DNA of 64,000 nucleotides from Thamnidium elegans (taxonomy: Eukaryota > Mucoromycota > Mucoromycetes > Mucorales > Mucoraceae), in contig JAIXMG010000014.1 of the NCBI GenBank assembly GCA_025201345.1, positions 310,001 through 374,000 of the forward strand. Direction: 5' to 3'. Shown here one piece after another: positions 10,651-21,664 of this stretch; position 1 is the stretch's first letter; each line of letters opens with the position of its first letter. A program made the position numbers and the translations under genes. Below the pieces are notes generated by a model. It searched no databases and had not been told where the DNA came from. It saw only the letters and a list, made by a program, of their open reading frames with translations.

Positions 10651-10699
10651 GAAAGAAAGAAAGAAAGAAAGAAAAAAGAAAGAAAAAAGAAAGAAAGGA
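10651..10699. repeat. (GAAA)n purine/pyrimidine tract in 5' leader of secreted gene 4
   Basis: A GAAA-type microsatellite with occasional AA insertions lies between the ATG at 10634 and the TATA-like element near 10730. On the coding strand it reads as a CT-rich leader. Confidence 0.8.
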
Positions 10700-10723
10700 A
10701 AATAACGCCTATATGCCAATGAA

Positions 10724-10732
10724 ATATATAAG
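10724..10732 (-). promoter_or_regulatory. TATA-like element of secreted gene 4
   Basis: TATATAT on the minus strand about 90-98 bp upstream of the ATG at 10634. A CCAAT pentamer on the plus strand lies close by, near 10716. Confidence 0.4.
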
Positions 10733-10734
10733 GG

Positions 10735-10884
10735 GATTAAAAAAAAAAAGAGAGAGAGGTTCACATATATCAGTAACTACGGAAGAAAATCCCACTTGCT
10801 GTATAAAATTCACGTAAATTATTTTGGATAATAATAAAAAATACACGCCAGAATGAGAGCAGTATATGCAGGCGTCGTGATAGG

Positions 10885-10916
<32 letters not shown>

Positions 10917-11645
10917 GCACAGACTATTTATGTTGTCAATATTTTTAGCGTATGATAAGTGAATTTGATATTATATGTTGCCACGATAACTAACTAATAA
11001 ATAAATAAAAGAGTGCTGTAAAATACATCCAAATAATTGCGTTTTTTTTTTTTATCTGAACCCCTCAAGAGCGATCTTTGAAATAATGGGGGATGTTTTA
11101 TGGTGACTTCTTTTTCTTCATAAATATTATTCTAGTTTATTTGGTTCCTAAAACGATCACTTTCTAAATTCAATATTTATGCTTCTTGTTTTACCTCCTT
11201 CACTTTTCTTTTTTTTTTTTTTTTTACAAAATCAAAACTTTACTTTTTCTTTAATTTTTATTTTACTATAATATTTACCAACAATCCTTTTGGCTAGTTC
11301 TTATCAATTATTAACATTTTTAAAGTTCCCTTTTCTAATTATTTTATTTTAAAATAGTTGGTATTAATAAAAAAAATAATTAAAACAGCTGTCCACTGTT
11401 AAATAAGAAATAACTCAGGGTTTAGGCCTTCTGTCAGATTTTATTTGGGAAAAGTAAAGAAAGCTTTTAGAATACGAACAAAAGCTCATATACAAAGTAA
11501 GAAAGCCAACCCCAGGATTGTGTCTCAGGCATATGAACTCCAAAAAAATAATGTTGTGGTTTCACAGTTAGAAAGCGTGTAAGTCAAAGTTGATAAATCT
11601 CATTTCTTTAAGCAATATGATTTATATTTCAGAGGAAAAAAGAGT
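10735..11645. other. Intergenic, homopolymer-rich
   Basis: About 0.9 kb with long T runs (around 10889-10917, 11042-11053 and 11211-11225) and no supportable gene. Confidence 0.5.
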
Positions 11646-13080
11646 TTATTTCAGGTAAAAAGGGCCCATTTCGCCCATACCAGCTTTGTCTTCTGCCTCG
11701 GTTAGCTTCATGATGCTGGGATTAACGGTAGAGGACAGATTATCATCAGGAAACATCTTCTTATGTTCAACTTCAAGCTCACGTATAGCATCCACGGTTT
11801 CTTGGAGGAGACACTATCGAGTGGAAATGGTTATTTCGGTTGGTTTATTGATCTAAACTTTCTGTTTACCTTCATTGTCCAGTAAAAGTTGAGAGCTTTG
11901 AGAAGCTTCTCAGTCGCATGGTCAAACTTAATGTCTAAGTCAAAGAATCCCCCCAGCCACAACTCGTAGGCAGGGCCTTCTTCCACATACCTTAAACTCC
12001 AAACATACGCCGTTGTGTCTATTTTAAAGCAAACAATCGTTAAACCTAATGTATATCATGTGTTAGCACAACGTACCTGCAGCATGTACAAAAAGTACTT
12101 TCACTCTAGAAAATACTTCCATGGTTCCAAGGTAGAACTCGTCCGCGATAGTCGTAAGCATAGACAAAGCGCCAAAAAGACCTTTGTGATGATCGAACGA
12201 AGCTTTAGTCTTGTCTTTACAACCAAAGTGATGCGACGTTTCTAGTAGAAGAACCTCGATCTCTCTCAAGCTGTACAGCTTGATGATGCCATCTGCTTTA
12301 TATAAATTAGCATCATCATTGTCTTTTAGTTCCTTTTCATTGCATCAGAGCATGTTTCTTTTCCAACTGCCTTGGTGACTGCGTTCGGAAAAGGAACGAT
12401 CAACAAATCATTAAAGGCAGCTTCTCCATCTTCAATATCTTGCTTGCAAGAGTAGATATCATGTCTATAATCATCATGTTAATATCGGAGCTTATCTGTA
12501 AATATTGACATACCTCTTCCTTCATCTTCCTTTTCTTTTTTTTTTTCTCTATTTTCTTCTTCATCTTCCCCTTTTTCAATGTCTTCGCCTTCGAGCTGCC
12601 TCTTCTGAGCTCTTCAATCACTGGCCGCGTTGCCGCTAGCAGCTTCATTTGTCTATTAGAAAGAATAAAAAGTAATCATTAGAGTTTTATATACAGTGAC
12701 AAGTTGCTATATAATTACATTGATATAGAAGCGATCGTCTTGGGTAGTATTGCTACCTCCATAAATGACAACGCTACGGTTATTTATAGGACTTTTTGGT
12801 CTCCCTTTGGCCTTTGTAGTTTTGGTAGCTGCCTTGTCGGGCTATGTAAGATAGATACGGTTAACTTGGCAAGTCAAAAGCGCATATAGGTAATAATACT
12901 GTACTATATTTCTCTTGAGCTCAATAGCATAAATCTGGATCTCAGACGGTACATTGGAATGAGCAACCAAGTCAGGGCCATTCAAATAGTCTGTCCTTAT
13001 GACATTGAATTTTTTAAACTTGTTAATATCATTATGTGTTGAAATAAAATAATTATAAAAACCCCCCGTTTTCAGCACTT
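11646..13080 (-). pseudogene. Frameshifted relic of a probable repetitive mucoralean gene family
   Basis: Discontinuous coding blocks read on the minus strand. From 5' to 3' they are: a block near 12850-13080 containing GPDLVAHSNVPSEIQIYAIE; a basic Lys-rich block near 12530-12648; a block at 12340-12450 (DIEDGEAAFNDLLIVPFPNA); then a long block at 12063-12330 (DGIIKLYSLREIEVLLLETS onward). The tail is at 11646-12030 (AYVWSLRYVEEGPAYELWLG; ends at a stop at 11646). Intron-like joins are visible (for example a GTATGT donor near 12511), but the block ending in a stop near 12338 and the next block are in different frames with no intron between them, so I read this as decayed. The sequence style recalls a large uncharacterised family repeated in Rhizopus/Mucor genomes; I cannot confirm that without a search. 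Confidence 0.5.
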
Positions 13081-13465
13081 TTCAAATGGAAGAAGCTCCT
13101 GTGTCCTTCTTCTTGGGGCATGTTAAAATTTTTATGTAGTGTTGACACTCATATTGTGGTTTAAGAACAATGAAAATACGCGAACGCGATATTTTTGGTT
13201 GGTTTTTGGTACACCACTATTTACACCACCAATGCCAATTTGGTGAAATTCCTGCATCGACACCACCATAGCATAAGGAAATATTTAGACATTCGATAAT
13301 AGAAAAGGTACTTGCCTGTATATGAATTCATTGTTAAAAAAAAAGGAAAAAAATAGATGGAATAAATAAGTGATTTTAATCATGATAAAATGGGGTTTAT
13401 TCAACCATGATAAAAATGATTTATTTAATCATCGTGATTTTTATATTACAATTTCCTTTCTCACG

Positions 13466-13470
<5 letters not shown>

Positions 13471-13534
<64 letters not shown>
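13471..13534. repeat. 64-bp poly-A run
   Basis: An uninterrupted run of A on the plus strand about 100 bp before the MULE-type relic. It may be a slippage tract or the poly-A remnant of a retroposed sequence. Confidence 0.9.
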
Positions 13535-13537
<3 letters not shown>

Positions 13538-13639
13538 GTTTTTACATGTAAAGCACCTGTTATCGCCCTGAAAAAGAAATTCAAATATGACATAAAGTTT
13601 ATTTTTTTGTTTACAACTACTTTTCAAGCAATAAAAAAA

Positions 13640-14087
13640 ATGACATTGACCTTAAATACCAAACTATACGTTTCCATTCCTGAGGAGATCAAATGCCCTC
13701 TTGAGCAAATGGACCATTTTTTAGACACTTTCCTAGAGACATACACTGTTATGTGGGTTTCTGGAAGATTATGTCATGCAAAGCCTGAAAATTTGACAGT
13801 AACTGTCAAAGGAAGAAGAATCGTCTCGTATCCTTGATACAAAAACTACAATTGTCATAGAAGTGGCAAAAAAGGACTTGCATCCTTCTAGACGTAGCGA
13901 AAGTCAGGGAGCCTCTTCTAGACTGCTCCAAAAGACATCTAAAAAAATTGGCTGTCCTGCAAGTATGAAAACTACTTATTATAAGAATGATCCCGGCAAC
14001 GTTGTTTTCACTTTTCAGAAACAATACAATCATGCAGTTGGGACAAAAGAAGATTTCTGTCTTCTTCCTGTTTCAAAAAACAAATGA
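13640..14087 (+). pseudogene. MULE-type transposase N-terminal relic
   Basis: Two reading blocks lie in different frames. The first (13640-13835) begins MTLTLNTKLYVSIPEE. The second (about 13803-14087) contains a Lys-Lys-Ile-Gly-Cys-Pro-Ala motif, a HNH-like YNHAVGTKEDF segment and a Leu-Pro-Val-Ser-Lys-Asn end. That Cys-Pro-Ala ... His ... Gly-Thr-x-Glu-Asp pattern is typical of the FAR1/zinc-binding N-terminus of MULE transposases. The frame change and the stop after the second block, with no DDE core following, mark it as broken. The DDE part of a similar element is found at 27811-28430 on the other strand, not joined to this one. Confidence 0.5.
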
Positions 14088-15223
14088 AAACGAAGCATCC
14101 AAGAGCAGACTTGTTCTCCTCATACTTTTTAGTAATTTCAAATCCCTTCTTAAAATGTAAATCGCAAAAAACTTCTTTCTCTTTCAAATTTAACCCATCT
14201 TCATTATAGACAAACGCAGCTGTGCCGAGGCTTTTGCTCCGGTAGCCGCCATTGATGCACGGTAGGGCTTTTGTAGCGTGTAGAAGTGGCTCTTCTGTGA
14301 ACAATCTCCGTGGGCTTGATGAATTTCCAAGCACATGACGCAACTAAATGAAAGAAAAAAAAAGAGCTGACTCTTGTATAAACAGTTTAAAAAGTTGTAT
14401 ACAAGAGATGTTCATCGAAATTTTTTTGTTTTTTTGCGATGCTTAGAGGTGCTGCATGCTATCTAAAAAAAAAAAGGTAATATGTACTTGCTTATTTTTT
14501 ATCTTGTTTACTGATTAACTAAAAATCTTGTTTATTTTAGTAATTCTGATATACAGATCTGCTGAGCTAAACATGGAACGATGGTTTTTTAAGCAAGGTG
14601 CTCAAGTTCCTCAAATGACCTATACTAATAACTTTCTGCATGCCTAATCCAGCCTTGACAGCCTTTGGCGGTGACCGATTTGTATGTGTCATTTTTATCC
14701 AGAGGGATACTTTTTATGCTGCTTTTGATCTTTGCTCAGCATTTCTCAATCAGATTTAAGAATAGTGAATAGGGTAGTATAAACAAGGGTTTGTAACTAC
14801 GTTTATTCGCAGCGGCAACTACACAAGAAACATGGTGTACTGTATAATTATCCGATTTATCCAAAATATCCATTACATATTCTAAAATTTATTTTTTGGT
14901 GTCTAAAAGCTTTCTTTACTTTTTCCAAATAAAAAAAACAAAAATAAAACTTTGACATTCTCCTTTCTTTCCTCTTTTGAATAAATTTAATACCTTTATC
15001 GTTCTATATTTATTTCACAATGTGTTCTAATTTAATTTCTAAAGGTGTTCCGTTTGAGAGTGGACGCACTGTAGAGTTTTTTTTTTTTTTTTTTTTTTGG
15101 GGAACAAGTGTGACGGTTAAGTTTTTCCAAAGAAGCTCGAAAGCAATTTTTTTGTTGTTATTTTTCTCTCTCCCTTTTTTCTTTTTTTAAAATAAAAAAG
15201 GAAAAAAAGTTGTGTTTTAACGT
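14088..15223. other. Repeat debris and promoter of the kinase gene
   Basis: A minus-strand open frame at 14008-14343 contains INGGYRSKSLGTAAFVYNED, which faintly resembles the first Asp/Gly strand of an RNase H domain but lacks the expected Asp. A plus-strand fragment near 14571-14646 reads MERWFFKQGAQVPQ before a stop. Both look like remains of mobile DNA. A T run lies at 15078-15098. Confidence 0.3.
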
Positions 15224-16797
15224 ATGGATTTGAGAGTAGCAAATAAGTTTAGAATTGGTAGAAAGATTGGAGCGGGTTCATTTGGAGATATTTATCTTGG
15301 TAACAATTACCTTTTTTTTTTTTTTTTTTAAGATGCCTTTTTTTTCCATCTAATCCACAAGTTATACATGTATTAATATTATAATATTATAGGAACAAAT
15401 TTAATAACTGGAGAGGAAGTAGCTATTAAATTAGAATCTGTAAAAGCGAGGCACCCACAATTAGAGTATGAAGCTAAAGTATATAAAGCTTTATCAGGTG
15501 GTGTTGGAGTACCTTTTGTAAGGTGGTTTGGTGCAGAGTGTGATTATCATGCCATGGTAATTGATCTTTTAGGACGTACGTAAACAAATAACCCTTATTA
15601 GTGTCACAGGGAAAAAAAAAATTATTTATTTACTTTTTTATTTTATTTTTATTTTATTTTATACAGCTTCACTTGAAGACCTCTTTAACTTTTGTAGTAG
15701 AAAGTTTACATTAAAGACAGTATTATTGTTGGCTGATCAAATGGTAAGTTATACTCAATTAAAAAAAAAGAGAGAGAGAAAAAGAAAGAGAGAGAGAGAG
15801 TATTTTATATACTATTAGAAAAAAAAATCCCTTTTTTTTTAACCCCTTAATTATATATTTTAGTTATCTCGTATTGAATATGTGCATTCAAAGAATTTCA
15901 TTCATCGTGATATCAAACCTGATAACTTTTTGATGGGTATTGGAAAAAGAGGAAACCAAGTGAATATTATTGATTTTGGACTTGCTAAAAAGTATCGTGA
16001 CCCTCGTACGCATTTGCATATCCCTTACAGAGAAAATAAGAATTTAACTGGTACAGCACGTTATGCCAGTATTAACACGCACTTGGGTGTTGGTAAGTTA
16101 CGAACAATATATTATCTATCTGTATTATTAACTCTTGCAATAGAACAATCGAGACGTGATGACTTGGAATCTTTAGGTTACGTACTCATGTACTTTTGTA
16201 GAGGTTCTTTACCATGGCAAGGATTAAAAGCGACTACAAAGAAGCAAAAATATGATCGTATTATGGAAAAAAAGATGACGACACCTACGGAATTATTGTG
16301 TCGTACATTTCCGAGTGAATTCGCTATTTATCTTAATTATACTCGCTCTTTACGATTTGATGATAAACCAGATTACGCTTACCTTCGTAAATTATTCAGA
16401 GATTTGTTTGTAAGAGAAGGCTATACTTATGATTATATTTTTGATTGGACAATTTACAAAGTAGTAAGTAAAATTTAATGATTATAATTAAATGTCTTTG
16501 CTAAATTATTTTTCATAATAGAATGAAAAGAAAAAGGCAAAAGAAAAGGAACTTAAGGCAGAAGCTGATGAATCTTATCGACCAGCAGGATTTACTAAAA
16601 AAGAAAAGGATATTAAGCCAGAAGTTGATGAAACTTATAGACCAGCAGGATTTACTAGAAAAGAAAAGGAAATTAAGCCAGAAGGTGACAGATCAACAGG
16701 ATTTACTAGAAAAGAAATGAAGACGGAACCTCAAACAATAACGGATTCACAAGAAGCCTTTTCTTCTTTCCGTAGAGCTAATATCTCAAAGCAATAA
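15224..16797 (+). CDS. Casein kinase I (delta/epsilon, Hrr25/Hhp type)
   Basis: Ser/Thr protein kinase of the CK1 family, 386 aa. Exons: 15224-15299, 15393-15575, 15667-15743, 15864-16092, 16144-16463, 16522-16797. The kinase domain begins almost at the N-terminus: glycine loop [12 protein letters not shown], catalytic loop IHRDIKPDN near residue 124, and [11 protein letters not shown] near residue 148. The CK1 signature [15 protein letters not shown] and the [12 protein letters not shown] helix are intact, so it should be active. This group acts in DNA repair, vesicle traffic, ribosome biogenesis and meiosis. The C-terminal tail after residue about 295 is unusual: three to four tandem copies of a charged unit around [19 protein letters not shown], instead of the usual Gln/Pro-rich tail. 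It converges with the GGA gene, with 87 bp between stop codons. Confidence 0.93.
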
Positions 16798-16884
16798 TTT
16801 TTAATATCCCCCCCTTTCAACAAAAAAAAAAAAAAAAAAAATAATAAAAATAAATAAATAATGTAATTATCCTAGTATTTATTA

Positions 16885-19188
16885 TTAACCACGATATTCG
16901 CCTGTTAATTCCATTTCTACACCAAACTGCTCATAAGATACTTTATATCTTAAACGCAAAGCATCCTATTTATATATAATCGTTAGTATATATATAATCT
17001 ATTTGTTTTTATGATGTACACAATAAACATACCTTGCTGGGGTTGTTGAGAAGAATCCCTTGAGTAACGGTTTTTTCGGATTTGGGTGGTATGATTTGAG
17101 ATGACTGAGGTTCCATTTTAATTTGCATCGATTTAGGTACAGCTAATTGTAACTTTAATTTTTCCATTGGTGCCGTTGATTGATTAGAAAAATAAGCCTT
17201 CATTTTATAACCATTATCCAATTGTTGATTTTCTAATTCAATTCTCAACCCATTCTTGTTGACTAACAAAATTAAGTTTACGCTAGGTGAGCTCTTTTGA
17301 ACAGTAGGTGAACTCATTGTATTTTGAATAATAGGTGAACTCATCGTCTTTTGAACAATAGTAGGTTGCTGGTCTCCAAAAAGATCAAAAAGATCATTTG
17401 ATTTTGGTTGTACAGATGATGATAATGATGATGATGATGGTGGTGGTGGTGGTGGTGGGGTAGAAATACTGGCTGAAGAACCAAATAAGTCAGATAACTC
17501 GCTTAATACATTAGATGATGTAGCTGGACTATTTGAACCTGTAGAAGTAGTAGGATTATCATCAAGATCAATTAAACTAATGGCTTGTCTAGGTTCTTCA
17601 GTTGTATTTATATTCTGAGTAGGTGGTTTTCCACTAATTTCATATTGAGTATCGTAAAGTCCCTTTTTCACATCAGCAAATTTAGCCATCACGTTATTAA
17701 TCATGTCATTTAAAGTTAACAAGTTTTCTAGATGTTTATATATTAGTTTTTGCACACATATTTAAATTTTTAACTTTTTACCAATTTTATCGTTATCCTC
17801 TTCCTCTGTAATCATCTTTTGAATTTTAGGTTGTGCACTGGCACAAGCACCTCTCAAGTCCTTAATAATAATAGAATGTCACACAAAAAAGATAATAAAA
17901 CTCTTTTTTTTTTTTATAAATTACCATGATTGTTTCATTTCTATCAATATTTTCTCCAGGCTTAATTGATTCTAACATTTCGTATAATAAAATGGATTTA
18001 TCTTGTACCTTATGAAGTTCATCTTCAAACTTTTGACTGTAATCAGGTGTTTGTCTCGTATCCTACAAAAAAAAGGGGGGGTTGCTTAGCTATGAATATA
18101 TAACACAACTTATGTTTGTAGCACTTACAAATCCAGACATAATCTTCATTAAACGGTTTGCTTCAACTAAATCTTGAGGTCTACCACGACGAATAAGTTC
18201 TTGTAATTTCTAAAATAAACTGAAATTAATAAATTATTCACTAATAATTAAAATAAAGTCTTACCGCAGACTGTGCAACACGGTCTTCTTCTTCTAATTC
18301 ATGAGCAGATTTTAATGACTAAAAAAATAAAATAAACACATGTTACCATTATTATTATTTTATATATATATATATCTTGATATCGTTATTTATTACATCA
18401 GAAGGTGCTAATGCAGCAACCGAAGAATCTCTCAACTCAGGAAAGCGATAACCTATGTATATATTAGCAATGACTTTTTAAAAGAGGGATGAAACTATTA
18501 CCTTTAAATCTCAGCAAACGGTACATATCCTTAATGTGAACCAAGTCATCCTTATGTCTTGACATATCAGTCAATGCAACCTTCCATTCTTTAATAAAGT
18601 AAAGAATACGTTGTACTACAGGACTAGGAAAAGGCTACTCATTTACTATTTAGTATATTGTTTCTTCTCATCTTGTATTATTCATCTTACAGCAGGACGT
18701 TCCGGGAATTTGCGAACTAATTCGTTTAAAAATTCTTTTGAAGCAATTTGAAGATGAAAAGGGTAACCACAATTCTTTACACAGTTATCCAACAACTAAC
18801 CCAATAAATACACTATAAGTTACATTTATACATATATATATATACTAAGTAAAGCCATTGTTACCGTGAGAGCCAACATGGCTTGGTTCAAGTTTTTACT
18901 ATTGACAAGTTTAACAATGGTAGAGGCAGCTTCTCTAGGACTAAAGTTTTTTTTTATAAATATATAAATAAAATATACCGTTTTTTATAGTTTATTATTA
19001 CTTACGCACTACCTTGTTTCTTGTTAATCATTTCACAAATCTCGAGATTAAGACTTAATTCCGGTTCATAACGCGCAGGACTACACGCCCCTTCTACAGT
19101 AAATAAAAAGAGAGAGTTGGCCACAATTATATTGGTAGTGAAAAATAATGATATGCGTACCAATAATGGCAACCAAAGTACTTGGCAT
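16885..19188 (-). CDS. GGA-type clathrin adaptor (VHS-GAT-GAE)
   Basis: ADP-ribosylation-factor-binding GGA protein, which sorts cargo between the trans-Golgi and endosomes. It is read on the minus strand from the ATG at 19188 to the TAA at 16887-16885, with about ten exons separated by short introns. The VHS domain comes first (NLEICEMINKKQGS, then ALTLLDNCVKNCGYPFHLQI, then a Trp-bearing helix ILYFIKEWK). The helical GAT domain follows (ANRLMKIMSGF, LRGACASAQPKIQKMI, then ENLLTLNDMINNV). The disordered Ser/Pro-rich hinge has acidic clathrin/adaptor-like boxes (SLIDLDD and NDLFDLFGD). The C-terminal GAE beta-sandwich spans the end of the long exon at 17034-17755 and the final exon (MKAYFSNQSTAPMEKLKLQ to YEQFGVEMELTGEYRG). 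All three domains are present, so I expect a functional gene. Confidence 0.88.
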
Positions 19189-20099
19189 GATATATCTAAT
19201 GTAATTGTTTAAAAAAAACAATAATAAAAAAGAAGAAAAAGAAAAATATCAATATACTTTTGAAAGTGTTACCAATAAACTGAACACACACATACACACA
19301 CACACACACACGAATATTTTTAACGAGTCACGACACTCTAAATTTGATCATTCTTTAATATACGATATCAACATTCTAATTCTTAGTATCATATAAGTGT
19401 CAAGCTAATAAAAAAAAAAAGCAGGCAAAATATATATTATCTTTACCATGAAACCTACCTTATCCTGGGTGGAGATATTAATTGATGCATACATACAAAT
19501 AGTTTTATTATGCAAAAAATTAAAGGGTTTGCAGTATATACAAATGAATTGATGTCCAAAGAAAAACCAAAGTCTATAATGATGTACATTTTTACTACTT
19601 TTATACACTACTACTACTACTACAAAAAAAAAAAAAAAAAAAAGGTACATCATTTGTTTGTATTAGTAGCTGTTTATTAAATCATTTTTATTTCGAGGAA
19701 TTTATAATTAAAACAGTGAATTCTCCTTATTAAACACATTTTTCTTATTGCGGAAAAAATATAACTACGCGTTTACTGTACATACATATAATAATGCGGT
19801 AGTTGGGAAAATTATTTTTCCACATGGCAGATTTTTAGAATCCGTTTTGTTCTTGTGTAGCACACAATGTGGTACCACACACACACACACACATACTACA
19901 TTAAATGAATATTTTAGTAGAATCGAAACATCTTATACCACTGATAAGATAATTAGAAAACTATCTGTGTCAAATCATATATAAACCATGGGGTGGGTAA
20001 AAAGTTGAGTTTAGTACTGGATAAAGTTTTAATTATAATCAAGTATTACAAATAGATCTTGCTTTTGCGGGAAAAGTAATGTATGTTACGGGTTACCAG

Positions 20100-20130
<31 letters not shown>

Positions 20131-20466
20131 ATATGGCGGGGATGATCATTTTATCAGCCAATATTAAATTTTAAGGTATGACCCAGACAAACAGCTATTA
20201 GCTTCGATGAATATATTTATATTTCGGTTTAATAGTACTTTTGTGTAAAAATTAACGCACATGAACAATACTATCTTGACAAGCTCAGCAGAAATACAAA
20301 TACTACTCAAAAAAGAATAATCATATTAGATTGTTGTCACTTCTCAACATTTGTCAGAACTTGCGGCGATTAAAACGAATTTATTTATTTATGGTTATTT
20401 TTTCCCTTTTTTTTTTTTCTTTTTTCACTCCAACTGATTTTTTTTTTTTATATACATATATTTATA
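19189..20466. other. Divergent intergenic region with microsatellites
   Basis: About 1.3 kb between divergent genes. It contains (CA)n tracts near 19286-19311 and 19875-19892, and a (TA)n tract at about 20100-20125. I see no supportable gene. Confidence 0.6.
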
Positions 20467-21410
20467 ATGAATAAAGACATGCTTACAGATATTCACCTTC
20501 GTTGGAATAACGGGACCGACTTGATTGTTACAGTTTTACTTTACAAGGACAATATAGGTGTCATAAAACAACTAGTAAGATAATATAAAAATTAAAAAAA
20601 AAAAAAAAAAAAAAAAAGGGAAGAAAAAAAATGACCAACACAATAAATAAATAAAATAGATCCGAAAAAATGCAGTGGAACAAACCAGTAAAAAAACGAT
20701 TCGATTAATACACCGTGGTCAACTATTAAAAGATGACAACAAGACATTATTTGAATACGGAATTCGACAAGAGAGTATATTTATTCACTGTGCATTATCT
20801 GACCCTATAATTCCAACAAATACAATTACGGCTACTAAAACTGACTTACAAAAGAAACAGGTAAAAGCACTATAAAAAAAAAAAAGAATGATATCATGAT
20901 TCATGCTTCTAAAAAAAAAATAAAAAAAAAATTACTAGCCCATTTCTGGCTTTGATAAATTACGAGAATCTGGTTATAATGATGAAGAAATTAGAAGTAT
21001 AAGAACACAATTCCATCAAATACACAATAGTCCTGACTATGTAGACGGTGGTAAAATAAAGATAACCATAATAATAATATTCTTATTAACAATTAAAAAA
21101 TTAGAACCACCGAGTGAGCAAGAAATTGAAATGGAAGAACAATGGATGGAACATACCGGTAGTATGCTACCTGAAGAAGATCAAAGTTCATTTAAAGAAA
21201 TGATGTGCGGTTTATTGCTTGGCTTCTTTTTAGGTGTATTATGCTTATTTTGGTTTAGAGAATCTGTCTTTACTCGTAGGCATCAAATAGGTAATCATTA
21301 CTTACATTATCATATATTTATATTAATCGTGTAATTTTTATTTTTAAAAAGGCATTTTGGCCGGAATGGTCATTAATGTATCCTGTGGTGTCATCCATGT
21401 ATACTATTAA
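20467..21410 (+). CDS. DSC E3 ligase complex subunit 3-like (ubiquitin-like, membrane) protein
   Basis: Membrane-anchored ubiquitin-like protein of 221 aa, best matching Dsc3 of the fungal Golgi DSC ubiquitin ligase complex, which acts in SREBP cleavage and membrane-protein quality control. Exons: 20467-20574, 20660-20860, 20939-21050, 21105-21290, 21352-21410. The N-terminal half is ubiquitin-like (TIRLIHRGQLLKDDNKTL, the Arg-Gly-Gln/Lys-Leu-Leu turn seen in this fold). The middle segment GFDKLRESGYNDEEIRSIRT followed by EMEEQWME is characteristic of the Dsc3 C-terminal domain. Two membrane spans close the protein (GLLLGFFLGVLCLFWF and ILAGMVINVSCGVIHV). TMUB-type proteins are the alternative, but the GFDKLR...EE segment favours Dsc3. 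Confidence 0.75.
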
Positions 21411-21593
21411 TTTTTATTTATTTTTGTCACTCTATACCCTTTCTTTTTGAACAAGATACACACACACACACACACACACACACTTTTGTTTGTAGTAATA
21501 AACATTAAGATACATTTGCTATAAAAAAAAACTGCTTAAAGTGACGGCTAACTTTTTTTTAGAGTGGATCTTTTTTTTTTCGAGACTCCCCTT

Positions 21594-21624
<31 letters not shown>

Positions 21625-21664
21625 GTATTTCTTCATCTCTTTTTAATTTATTTATTTTGTAGAA
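21411..21664. other. Short intergenic region with (CA)n and T/A tracts
   Basis: It contains a (CA)n microsatellite at about 21458-21482 and a T-run followed by an A-run at about 21592-21624. It is otherwise non-coding. Confidence 0.6.

Noticed and set aside
10640..10700. Regularly spaced repeat resembling an array
   Set aside because: It is a GAAA microsatellite, not a CRISPR-like structure, and the genome is eukaryotic.
14008..14343. Minus-strand open frame with an RNase H-like strand (INGGYRSKSLGTAAFVYNED)
   Set aside because: The catalytic Asp expected in that strand is Asn and no further RNase H motif follows; too weak to call.
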